Shown here piece by piece: positions 6,330 to 12,635 of a DNA stretch of 21,280 nt. Location of the stretch: NCBI GenBank assembly GCA_023139655.1, contig JAGLNE010000075.1:1-21280 (forward strand), given 5' to 3'. The stretch is from Candidatus Parcubacteria bacterium. GTDB lineage: Bacteria > Patescibacteriota > Patescibacteriia > Patescibacteriales > UBA12075. The notes beneath the pieces are model-generated. The model saw only the letters and a list, made by a program, of their open reading frames with translations, did not search any database and was not told where the DNA came from. The position numbers and the translations under genes are program-made. Within the stretch, counting starts at the first letter, position 1. Each line of letters opens with the position of its first letter.

Positions 6330-6590
6330 ACGGCGTATCTGGTTCGCGAGCTAAATAAAATTATTTAATCTTATGAAAAAAACTTGTCCAAAATGCCATT
6401 CAATTGACGTTGAAAAAATTGAAGATATGGCACATATTAACTTGGGTAACAAAGATATTCAATACAATGTAGATACTGAGTATAAATGCACAAACGCAAA
6501 GTGCGGATGGAGAGGAAAAATTAAATAATTTTATTTTTAACGCTCGCTCTCCCAACTTTTATTTTTTATTTATTTTTGTTAATAGGTTTT
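6323..6590 (+). repeat. Degenerate attC-like site split by zinc-ribbon gene
   Basis: Left arm GCCTAAC (6323-6329), GGCGTATCTGGTTCGCGAGC; the internal inverted repeat GCGAGC + TAAATAAAATTATTTAA (6346-6369) matches the reverse complement ending in GCTCGC (6542-6547). Then comes TCTCCCAACTTTTATTTT, resembling the ACCCAAATTTT box, and finally GTTAATA (6578-6584) in the R' position. No L' complement of GGCGTATCTGG precedes that R', so the site is degenerate. The left arm is nearly the same as that of the complete site at 11154 (ACGGTGTATCTGGTT). Confidence 0.5.
6373..6528 (+). CDS. Zinc-ribbon mini-protein (cassette gene 3)
   Basis: A 51-residue protein, MKKTCPKCHSIDVEKIEDM... KCTNAKCGWRGKIK, with two Cys pairs (CPKC and CTNAKC) spaced like a rubredoxin/TFIIS-type zinc ribbon. 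Function is unknown; such mini-ribbons often bind nucleic acid or protein. It lies in the loop of a long inverted repeat (left arm 6346-6369, right arm ending 6547) inside a degenerate attC-like site, the same arrangement as the NUDIX gene at 5487. The ATG comes three bases after the left arm, with no Shine-Dalgarno. The reading frame is intact and both Cys pairs are well placed, which argues that it is a real gene despite its size. Confidence 0.65.
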   Translation: MKKTCPKCHSIDVEKIEDMAHINLGNKDIQYNVDTEYKCTNAKCGWRGKIK

Positions 6591-6601
6591 ATAGTAAGAA
6601 A

Positions 6602-6673
6602 TAATTTGATTTTTTTATTTATTTAAAAGGGGAAATATGATATTTTCTCCGCTCCGCTACGAAAATAAATTTA
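6602..6673 (+). repeat. Left-end repeat LE, copy 1
   Basis: AATTTGATTTTTTTATTTAT, then TTTAAAAGGGGAAATA, then a TTTTC...GAAAA mini-hairpin containing CTCCGCTCCGCTACG, ending ATTTA. Nearly the same sequence occurs at 12070-12139 upstream of the HNH operon. Its AAAAGGGGAAAT is partly complementary to CACCCCTTTAAT in the right-end repeat at 11019-11070. Confidence 0.75.
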
Positions 6674-6704
6674 AAATTTAAAGTAATAAATTTTTTTGCT
6701 TTTA

Positions 6705-6713
6705 TGATATTAT
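6705..6713 (+). promoter_or_regulatory. Candidate extended -10 promoter for restriction operon
   Basis: TGATATTAT (TG-N-TATTAT) lies 36 bases before the endonuclease ATG. A similar context, GATATAATGAATGTAA, occurs at 14416 before the second NUDIX gene. No good -35 box is present, as is common for extended -10 promoters. Prediction only. Confidence 0.35.
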
Positions 6714-6749
6714 AAATGTAAATATTAAATAATACTTTTTAATAAAAAT

Positions 6750-7376
6750 ATGACTATCGAAAAAAAAATTCTTGATTTGGCAAATACTTATTCTCAAAAT
6801 CTAAAAAAGAAAATAAATGAACGTGTTGCCGAGATGGAAGGTGATGATAATTCGCATTATTTGATTTATAGAGTTCTAGGAATAGCCATAAAAGAAGGTA
6901 AAATGATTGATGTTTATCAAAACAAAGGTCGTTTTCTTTACAAATATGCAGGTTCTTTTTTAGAAGAAGCCACTATCCTTTGTTTCGAAGAAAAATTTGA
7001 GCACGCACAAAGAAAAATAAAAATACCAAATAAAATCGGCAAAAGACCAAAAACTTTTGAAATAGATTGCTTGGTAGACAACGAAGCCTATGAAATAAAA
7101 TGGAGAGATGCAACGACTGACGGTGATCACATCACCAAAGAGCACACTAGGGTTCAAAACATTAAAAATGCAGGGTATAAACCAATTCGAATCATGTTCT
7201 ACTATCCTAACAGAGCTCAAGCAATAAGAATCCAAGAAACCTTAAAAACTGTCTATACGGGCGTGAACGGAGAATATTATTTTGGAGATGGGGCTTGGAA
7301 TTTTATTAAAAAGGAAACTGGGGTTGATTTACTCAATATTCTTGAAAAAATAGCTAATAATAAAACCAAAAAATAA
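6750..7376 (+). CDS. ApaLI-like type II restriction endonuclease
   Basis: A 208-residue protein that I recognise as the ApaLI-like restriction endonuclease family: long conserved stretches include DDNSHYLIYRVLGI, NKGRFLYKYAGSFLEEAT, RPKTFEIDCLVDNEAYEIKWRDATTDGD, HITKEHTR and RIMFYYPNRAQAIRIQ. The PD-(D/E)xK catalytic residues are D106 and E115-x-K117. ApaLI cuts GTGCAC, so the target may be that or a related sequence; specificity cannot be read from sequence. It lies 18 bases upstream of a DNA methyltransferase, a normal restriction-modification pair, and within an inverted-repeat-bounded cassette that also holds an RloC-like ATPase. Length matches the family and no damage is visible. Confidence 0.88.
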   Translation: MTIEKKILDLANTYSQNLKKKINERVAEMEGDDNSHYLIYRVLGIAIKEGKMIDVYQNKGRFLYKYAGSFLEEATILCFEEKFEHAQRKIKIPNKIGKRPKTFEIDCLVDNEAYEIKWRDATTDGDHITKEHTRVQNIKNAGYKPIRIMFYYPNRAQAIRIQETLKTVYTGVNGEYYFGDGAWNFIKKETGVDLLNILEKIANNKTKK

Positions 7377-7394
7377 TTTTATTTCGAATAAACC

Positions 7395-8579
7395 ATGCTA
7401 ATACAAGGAGATTGCAAAAAAGAGTTACAAAAAATAGAGCAAAACTCTATTGATTTAATTTACCTAGATCCTCCTTTCTTTACTCAAAAAAAACAAGCGC
7501 TCAAAAACAAAAACAATAAAGAATATTCTTTTGAAGACAGTTGGGATAATATCAACATTTACAAAAATTATATCCAGGAAAGGTTGGAAGAGTGTAAAAA
7601 AGTTTTAAAAAGCACAGGAAGTATTTTTTTACATTGTGATAGGTCGGCTTCACATTATTTAAGAATTGCTCTTGATGAAGTTTTTGGACCAGAGAATTTT
7701 CAAAGTGAGATTATTTGGTCTTACAAAAGATGGTCGAATGCTAAAAAAGGTCTTTTGAATGCTCACCAGCTTATTTTCTTTTACGGGAAAACAAAAAACT
7801 TTAAATTTAATCCTGTTTATACTGACTATTCACCAACGACAAATCTTGATCAAATTTTTCAAAAAAGAGTAAGGGGCGAAAATGGAAAAACAGTTTATAA
7901 AACCTCCAAAAATGGAAACACAGTGCTTATGAAAGAAAAAAAAGGCGTTCCCCTCTCTGATGTCTGGGAAATCCCCTATTTAAACCCAAAAGCAAAAGAA
8001 AGAGTTGGATACCCGACTCAAAAACCAATCCTACTATTAGAAAAAATTATTGAACTTGTTACAGACAAGGAAGATATTGTTTTAGATCCTTTTTGTGGAA
8101 GCGGCACAACACTTGTTGCCTCACAACTCTTAAACAGAAAATACGTCGGAATTGATAAATCACAAGAAGCAATAGACCTTACAAAGGAAAGACTTAAAAA
8201 TCCCATAAAGACAGAATCCGAATTACTTAAAAAAGGCAAAGAGGCTTACTTAAACCAAGACCCGAAAATTTTAGATATTTTAAATCATTTAAATATTATT
8301 CCCGTACAAAGAAACAAGGGAATTGATGGATTTTTAAAAACAAAAAAATCATTCAAACCGATCCCTGTAAGAATCCAGAAAGAAAGTGAGACACTGGAGC
8401 TAGCTATTAAGCTATTGTTACAAGCCTGTAAAAAAAATGGTTATAAAAAAAAGATTCTCATAAAAACAAATAGTTTACAAACAACTCAACTGTTCGCTTT
8501 TGATGATCAGAATATAGATAAAAGTGTTATTATAGTTGACGACATTGATAAATTTTGTGAAGACAAGGTGAATTTTTAA
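7395..8579 (+). CDS. DNA methyltransferase, beta class (probable N6-adenine)
   Basis: A 394-residue S-adenosylmethionine-dependent DNA methylase. The catalytic motif IV DLIYLDPPFF (DPPF at 25-28) precedes the SAM-binding motif I LDPFCGSGTTLVAS (about 230-243), the order of the beta class. DPPF/Y usually marks N6-adenine methylation. The conserved R-x-GYPTQKP segment (RVGYPTQKPILLLEKII) precedes motif I. The last 120 residues (LKKGKEAYLNQDPKILDILNHLNIIPVQRNKGIDGFLK...) form an extra C-terminal domain that could contribute to target recognition. It follows the ApaLI-like endonuclease by 18 bases and should protect that enzyme's sites. Note that the methyltransferase of ApaLI itself is a 5-cytosine enzyme as I recall, so this pairing would be different. 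Confidence 0.9.
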   Translation: MLIQGDCKKELQKIEQNSIDLIYLDPPFFTQKKQALKNKNNKEYSFEDSWDNINIYKNYIQERLEECKKVLKSTGSIFLHCDRSASHYLRIALDEVFGPENFQSEIIWSYKRWSNAKKGLLNAHQLIFFYGKTKNFKFNPVYTDYSPTTNLDQIFQKRVRGENGKTVYKTSKNGNTVLMKEKKGVPLSDVWEIPYLNPKAKERVGYPTQKPILLLEKIIELVTDKEDIVLDPFCGSGTTLVASQLLNRKYVGIDKSQEAIDLTKERLKNPIKTESELLKKGKEAYLNQDPKILDILNHLNIIPVQRNKGIDGFLKTKKSFKPIPVRIQKESETLELAIKLLLQACKKNGYKKKILIKTNSLQTTQLFAFDDQNIDKSVIIVDDIDKFCEDKVNF

Positions 8580-8647
8580 TTCCTTAATTATAAATTTATA
8601 AAGGTATTTTTACCGCTTCACTTCGAAAACGATTTAATTTTAATCTT

Positions 8648-11026
8648 ATGCAGATCAGACGAATAAAAGAAATAAACAATATAGGAACTTTTGCTAATTT
8701 TAGTAATGGTGGTTCTACTGGCTTTGAAAAATTAACTTTTATCTACGGTCTAAATACTTTCGGTAAAACTACTTTAGCTGATATTTTTCAATCGCTAAAA
8801 ACAAATGATAATACAATCATTTCAAACAGAGAAACTATACCCGAGATAGCATCTCCTCAAAAAGTAAATTTATCAGTTCGTAAATATGGCGAGAATGAAG
8901 CTGATATAACCTTTGCGGGTGGAGCCTGGACTGAAAATGAGGTATCTCCATATCTCGAAGTTTTTGGCTCAGATTTTATTCACAACAATGTGTTTACTGG
9001 ACTTACCATAGAAAGAAAAAATAAAGAAAATTTAACAAATTTCATCTTAGGTGACCAAGGAGTCCAACTTGCAGAAAAAATAAGGATAAAGAAAAAAGCT
9101 CTTGGTGAAAAAAAGAGGGTTCTTAAAGAAAACATTCCGCAATATGTAAAAACATCGACAGAAGATGAAATAAATAAATTTATAGAGTACAATATTGCCA
9201 ATTTAGATTCTGAAAAAATTGATCAAGAGCTAACACACAATAAACTACTTCTTCACAAAGAGCAAGAAAGATTAAAGGAGCCAACAAAAATAACAAATTT
9301 ACCCGAGCCCAACGTATTTACTCCACAAGTAAACAATTTATCCGAAACAATAAACACCATTAATACCTTGCTTGAAAAAAATTACAATGATATCAAGGCT
9401 GAAAGTATAGAAAAATTAAATATGCATGTGTCGAATAACTTCACGGATTCAGATAGTTCAAAAAATTGGATTTATCAAGGCTTAAATCTTTGCAAAAACA
9501 AACATGAGGGTAATTGTCCGTTTTGTGGCCAAGAACTTAAAAATGCAAAAGATTTAATTGATTTATACAGCACATATTTTGACAAAGCTTTCACTGATTT
9601 TGTTAATGAAATTACCTCGGGATTAAAAATTAATATTGGTTTACTAAAAAATAACAGACTTGTTAGCCGATCTCTGTTGCAATCAGCTTTATTAAATATA
9701 AACAAGTATAAAGAACTGATTCAAGATGAAAATTTTCTAGAAAATCTATCCCAATTAGAACAAAAAACCGCTGAGTTAAAAGAAGAACAAATTGAAGAAG
9801 AAAAAAATAGAATAATTGCACTCCTTGAAAATAAAATAGAAGAAAAAAATAAAATTCCATATGAAAAAATCGATCCTTTGGACTATCGCCATATTAACGA
9901 TATGGTAAATGAGTATTCTGAAATTTTAATAGAATGTATAAAATTGATTGAATATTTTATAAATGAAATTAAATTGTTTAAAAAACAATATCAAAACACA
10001 GCAACCATCGAAAAAACAATTAAAAGCTTAAGTCAAATAATATTAGAATTAGAGTATAAAAAAGCACGGATAGAACAAAACAGTGAGTGTCAATTATTTA
10101 AAAAAATATCTGGGGACTTAGATAAACTTGAAAATGGAGATGATGGTGTTAAAAAATTAGAGGAGAAACTACAACAAGATCAAACGAAATTATTAGAAAA
10201 ATACTTTGCCACAATTAACGATCTCTTCGCTAAATTCGGAAGTACAAATTTTACTCTTGAAAGAAATGAAGACAACAAGGGCCATATGCCTGTTTACTCA
10301 TTAGCGGTAAAATTTCACGGCAAGGAGATACCTGTCGATAAACTATGTACCGTATTTAGTGAATCGGATAGAAGGGCGCTGGCATTAGCAATATTTTTTG
10401 CACGATTTGAGTTGAAAGAAGAAATGAATAAAAGAAAAACAATAATTATATTAGACGACCCAGTAACCAGTTTTGATGACAATAGAACAACCAATTCAAT
10501 AAATTATTTTAAAAAAATATTATCTGAAAATAGTCAACTCATTATACTGACTCATTATCTACATTTTATAAAAAGATTTTGTGAAATTACAAAAAAACAG
10601 CAAGCCAGTCCTATTTTTATAAATATTAACCAGAATAATTTTACAAGTTACTTAGAGCTAGTCAATAGAGATGAAATAATTTCAACAGACTACGACAAAA
10701 CTTTTATGAAAATTTATGGATATATTAATAGAAGTCATTCCGATTCCATAAAAACCGATTTAAGACCGTTTTTAGAAAATATGTACTTCCCGATTGTGTT
10801 TTGTAAACAAATTCAAGATAAACAAGTGAATTGTTGCGATCTAAAAAACATTATTGACGGATTATTTGAGAATGACGAAATAATTAAAAACAAATTTCAC
10901 GAATTCAGAACAACATTAAACCCAGACTCTCATTTATTCACAAACAACAACGAAGAAGATGTTAGAAATTTTGCCAAAGATATGTTTGAGTTCATATATT
11001 CATTGGAGTTTACAAGAGATAATTAG
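8648..11026 (+). CDS. RloC/PrrC-like zinc-hook ATPase, candidate anticodon nuclease
   Basis: A 792-residue SMC/ABC-type ATPase of the AAA_13 kind. Walker A GLNTFGKTT (34-42); a long coiled-coil with a central CPFCGQ pair (C290, C293) resembling the Rad50/RloC zinc hook; ABC signature region FSESDRRALALAIFFARFEL (from 570); Walker B TIIILDDPVTSFDDNR (D603-D604); H-loop LILTHYLHF. The C-terminal tail has RPFLE (R706, E710) and a later NPDSH (H762), which could correspond to the Arg-Glu-His triad of PrrC/RloC anticodon nucleases. RloC proteins cleave tRNA in response to DNA damage or phage attack and often accompany restriction systems. Here it directly follows a restriction-modification pair, with a 68-base gap holding a GGTATTTTTACC hairpin and GAAAACGATTTA. 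Nuclease activity is inferred; the ATPase assignment is firm. The gene ends in TAGGAGT. Confidence 0.8.
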   Translation: MQIRRIKEINNIGTFANFSNGGSTGFEKLTFIYGLNTFGKTTLADIFQSLKTNDNTIISNRETIPEIASPQKVNLSVRKYGENEADITFAGGAWTENEVSPYLEVFGSDFIHNNVFTGLTIERKNKENLTNFILGDQGVQLAEKIRIKKKALGEKKRVLKENIPQYVKTSTEDEINKFIEYNIANLDSEKIDQELTHNKLLLHKEQERLKEPTKITNLPEPNVFTPQVNNLSETINTINTLLEKNYNDIKAESIEKLNMHVSNNFTDSDSSKNWIYQGLNLCKNKHEGNCPFCGQELKNAKDLIDLYSTYFDKAFTDFVNEITSGLKINIGLLKNNRLVSRSLLQSALLNINKYKELIQDENFLENLSQLEQKTAELKEEQIEEEKNRIIALLENKIEEKNKIPYEKIDPLDYRHINDMVNEYSEILIECIKLIEYFINEIKLFKKQYQNTATIEKTIKSLSQIILELEYKKARIEQNSECQLFKKISGDLDKLENGDDGVKKLEEKLQQDQTKLLEKYFATINDLFAKFGSTNFTLERNEDNKGHMPVYSLAVKFHGKEIPVDKLCTVFSESDRRALALAIFFARFELKEEMNKRKTIIILDDPVTSFDDNRTTNSINYFKKILSENSQLIILTHYLHFIKRFCEITKKQQASPIFININQNNFTSYLELVNRDEIISTDYDKTFMKIYGYINRSHSDSIKTDLRPFLENMYFPIVFCKQIQDKQVNCCDLKNIIDGLFENDEIIKNKFHEFRTTLNPDSHLFTNNNEEDVRNFAKDMFEFIYSLEFTRDN

Positions 11027-11070
11027 GAGTTTTGGGCTCGGGCATTCACCCCTTTAATTCCCCTCTGCCC
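11019..11070 (+). repeat. Right-end repeat RE, copy 1
   Basis: ATAATTAGGAGTTTT followed by GGGCATTCACCCCTTTAAT and CCCT. Closely repeated at 13411-13464 after the HNH gene. It includes the stop codon of the RloC-like gene (TAG of ATTAGGAGT). In this copy TTTTGGGC..GGGCA also pairs with TGCCC..GCCCAAAA (11031-11082), which makes a strong hairpin that could end transcription. Confidence 0.75.
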
Positions 11071-11153
11071 TTCGCCCAAAACAAAAAAAATCAAATTATA
11101 AATTGATTGAATAAAACCTATTAACAAATTTTAAGGAATAAAAAATTTACATC

Positions 11154-11295
11154 ATATAACACGGTGTATCTGGTTACAGAAAATTTTATTATTAATTTTA
11201 TAAGGTACAAAATTTTCTTCCACCCAAATTTTTGAAATAATTATTAATTTTAATAAGGAATTTCAAAAACTTCAGATGACACCGATATGTTATGC
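11154..11295 (+). repeat. Complete attC-like site 1
   Basis: R'' ATATAAC (11154-11160), L'' CGGTGTATCTG (11162-11172), internal hairpin GAAAATTTT/AAAATTTTC, conserved ACCCAAAT box, second hairpin TTTTTGAAAT/ATTTCAAAAA, then ACTTCAGATGACACCG, where CAGATgACACCG complements L'' with one extra G (extrahelical base), then R' GTTATGC (11289-11295). Extrahelical bases fix strand choice in known attC sites. This stretch and the following 270 bases hold no credible gene. Confidence 0.75.
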
Positions 11296-11357
11296 AAAAT
11301 ACGCTTGCTACCTCTCCGCTGTCGCTACGAGGCACCGCGCATTTTGCATAATATGTG
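11289..11357 (+). repeat. 69-bp hairpin repeat, copy 1
   Basis: Starts with R' GTTATGC and is identical over 69 bases to 14489-14557. The ends are inverted: TTATGCAAAAT against ATTTTGCATAA, with a CCTC...GAGG inner pair and a CGCTGTCGCTAC loop. Both copies directly follow an attC right arm and end ATATGTG, so it behaves like a minimal gene-less cassette. Confidence 0.85.
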
Positions 11358-11419
11358 CGCTTACCAGCAGCTGCCATGCGCTGCACGCGGCCTTCGCTCC
11401 GCTCAGGCTTGCGTACATC

Positions 11420-11512
11420 GCATAACAGCTGCTTATCTGAAATATCTAGCCCAAAACTACGCTCCGCTCCGTCTTGGTCTAACTACTTCAGATCAAGCGC
11501 ACACATTAGATG
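11420..11512 (+). repeat. Complete attC-like site 2
   Basis: R'' GCATAAC (11420-11426), L'' GCTTATCTG (11431-11439), a CCCAAAAC box, loop with CGCTCCGCTCC, then ACTTCAGATCAAGC, where CAGATcAAGC complements L'' with one extrahelical C, and R' ATTAGATG (11505-11512). Weaker R' consensus than the others, but TTAGATG is the exact complement of the cassette's own R'' CATCTAA at 11908-11914. Confidence 0.65.
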
Positions 11513-11531
11513 AAATATTGTTCTTAACAAC

Positions 11532-11849
11532 AAAATACTTTGAGGGGGTTGAATAGGAGGGAATAATGAAAAAGAAAAAAAATCCACAAAAGAGATTTAC
11601 AGCTGATGTTGTCCTTGTACATATAAAAGTATGGTTTAAACTTTCTTTTTACCCGATTGCAATAATAGCGGTCATTTGTTATTTTGGAATGCCATTAAAA
11701 TTAGGCATATTACTCGGAGGAATAGTACTTATATTTACAACATTTGGAGCGCTCATTAATTTTCTTGCATATATAGGAAATATAGATATTCCAAAAATTT
11801 TATAAAACCCCTGGGGGAACGCAAATTCCCCTCCCCCTCAAAGTATTTT
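11532..11849 (+). repeat. 17-bp perfect inverted repeat bounding cassette
   Basis: AAAATACTTTGAGGGGG (11532-11548) is the exact reverse complement of 11833-11849. An outer 9-base pair, TTGTTCTTA (11518-11526) and TAAGAACAA (11893-11901), and the R'/R'' pair continue the stem. Between 11850 and 11892 lie two small hairpins (CGCCTATTCAGGCG and CTGGCTGTCGCCAG). The repeats enclose the 79-residue membrane protein gene. Confidence 0.85.
11566..11805 (+). CDS. Small membrane protein (cassette gene)
   Basis: Not recognised. 79 residues with a basic N-terminus (MKKKKNPQKRF) and two transmembrane helices (LSFYPIAIIAVICYFGM and LGILLGGIVLIFTTFGALINFLAYI). Unlike most genes of the array it has a clear Shine-Dalgarno (TAGGAGGGAATAATG). 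It is the sole gene between attC-like sites 2 and 3 and is tightly bounded by perfect inverted repeats. The function of the product is unknown. Confidence 0.7.
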   Translation: MKKKKNPQKRFTADVVLVHIKVWFKLSFYPIAIIAVICYFGMPLKLGILLGGIVLIFTTFGALINFLAYIGNIDIPKIL

Positions 11850-11908
11850 ATTGTATCGCCTATTCAGGCGACGGTCTGGCTGTCGCCAGCCCTAAGAACA
11901 AGACTGTC

Positions 11909-12013
11909 ATCTAACAACGCGATAAGCGGTTCGCGCTTGGCTATCGCCAAATGCTCACCCAAATTTTCTTTCGCTTTGCTCAACAAAACTTCGCTTATCG
12001 GTATTCGTTGTAC
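11909..12013 (+). repeat. Complete attC-like site 3
   Basis: R'' ATCTAAC (11909-11915), L'' CGATAAGCGG (11920-11929), first hairpin GCGCTTGGC/GCCAAATGC, conserved CACCCAAATTTT box, then ACTTCGCTTATCG, whose CGCTTATCG (11992-12000) complements CGATAAGCG exactly, and R' GTTGTAC (12007-12013). AACAACG and CGTTGT extend the outer stem. This is the most textbook-like attC in the window. Confidence 0.8.
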
Positions 12014-12069
12014 GAAATAAATTTTTTATCTTAGTGGAGGTTTTAATATTTAATATTTTGAACACGGAG

Positions 12070-12139
12070 AAAATTTGATTTTTTTATTAATTTAAAAGGG
12101 GAAATAAGAAGTTGTTTTCTCCGCTACGAAAACGATTTA
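12070..12139 (+). repeat. Left-end repeat LE, copy 2
   Basis: Near copy of 6602-6673: AATTTGATTTTTTTATTAAT, TTTAAAAGGGGAAATA, TTTTCTCCGCTACGAAAA, GATTTA. It precedes the membrane protein/HNH pair in the same position that copy 1 has before the restriction operon. GAAAACGATTTA also recurs at 8625-8636 before the RloC-like gene. Confidence 0.75.
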
Positions 12140-12156
12140 TTAATTATTTTAAAAAT

Positions 12157-12618
12157 ATGTATGAAAATGAAATCTTAGATGAATTAAAATATATTCGCAA
12201 CTGCGAGGGACACAAGACAAAAAAAGAAATGATCCTTTCATATCAAGAATTAGTAAAAAAACCCGATGAACAAACTATGAAAAAACTTTTGGATTTTGTA
12301 TATGATACGGACATGAGCGATGAAGAAATAGTTAAAAAAATTGACATGAATGAGACAAAGATGATTGACCCCGTTGGAGAGTCTTTAAAAAAAATAAAAA
12401 AAGACAATATAAAGCTAGAAAAAACGATTAATTCGACAAAAAAAGGTAGCCTACCCTTAAAACAAGACTGGCAATGGTTACTTTTTTTAATAATTATATT
12501 TTTTGCGATTGTTCTGCCAATTTTAATGTTTGTTTTTGATTTTGGCCCAACTGAAAAAGGCAAAACAATCGAGGACACTAAACAGCATGAATATGATGCT
12601 AAACTGTGGTCAAGATAA
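12157..12618 (+). CDS. Single-pass membrane protein, function unknown
   Basis: Not recognised. About 153 residues from the chosen ATG (MYENEILDELKYIRNCEGHKTKKEM...). The N-terminal 90 residues are charged and helical, followed by a linker KKGSLPLKQD, one strong transmembrane helix (WLLFLIIIFFAIVLPILMFVFDF) and a short tail. The start is chosen because the upstream in-frame extension (TTG at 12112) lies in the left-end repeat and hairpin, while other cassette genes start just after such flanks. The HNH gene begins 18 bases after the stop, so the two likely form an operon; a sensor or anchor plus a nuclease is one possible reading, with no direct support. Confidence 0.6.
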   Translation: MYENEILDELKYIRNCEGHKTKKEMILSYQELVKKPDEQTMKKLLDFVYDTDMSDEEIVKKIDMNETKMIDPVGESLKKIKKDNIKLEKTINSTKKGSLPLKQDWQWLLFLIIIFFAIVLPILMFVFDFGPTEKGKTIEDTKQHEYDAKLWSR

Positions 12619-12635
12619 TTACAAAAATAAATGAT

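Larger units (their letters stand above)
6578..11125 (+). mobile_element. Defence cassette bounded by inverted repeats
   Basis: TTTGTTAATAGGTTTTAT at 6575-6592 is the exact reverse complement of 11111-11128. Just inside, ATAATTTGATTTTTTT (6601-6616) is mirrored at about 11083-11099. The outer ends give an R'-like GTTAATA and R''-like TATTAAC. The unit encloses the restriction endonuclease, methyltransferase and RloC-like ATPase, so three genes appear to move as one 4.5-kb cassette. Confidence 0.7.

Noticed and set aside
6578..11125. Insertion sequence or transposon
   Set aside because: Inverted ends are present, but there is no transposase gene and no clear target duplication; the ends match the R-box logic of the array instead.
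11287..11556. Open frame of 89 codons across the 69-bp hairpin and attC-like site 2
   Set aside because: It runs through repeat and hairpin sequence, half of it is composed of inverted-repeat arms, and the protein has no domain character. It is a by-product of structured DNA.
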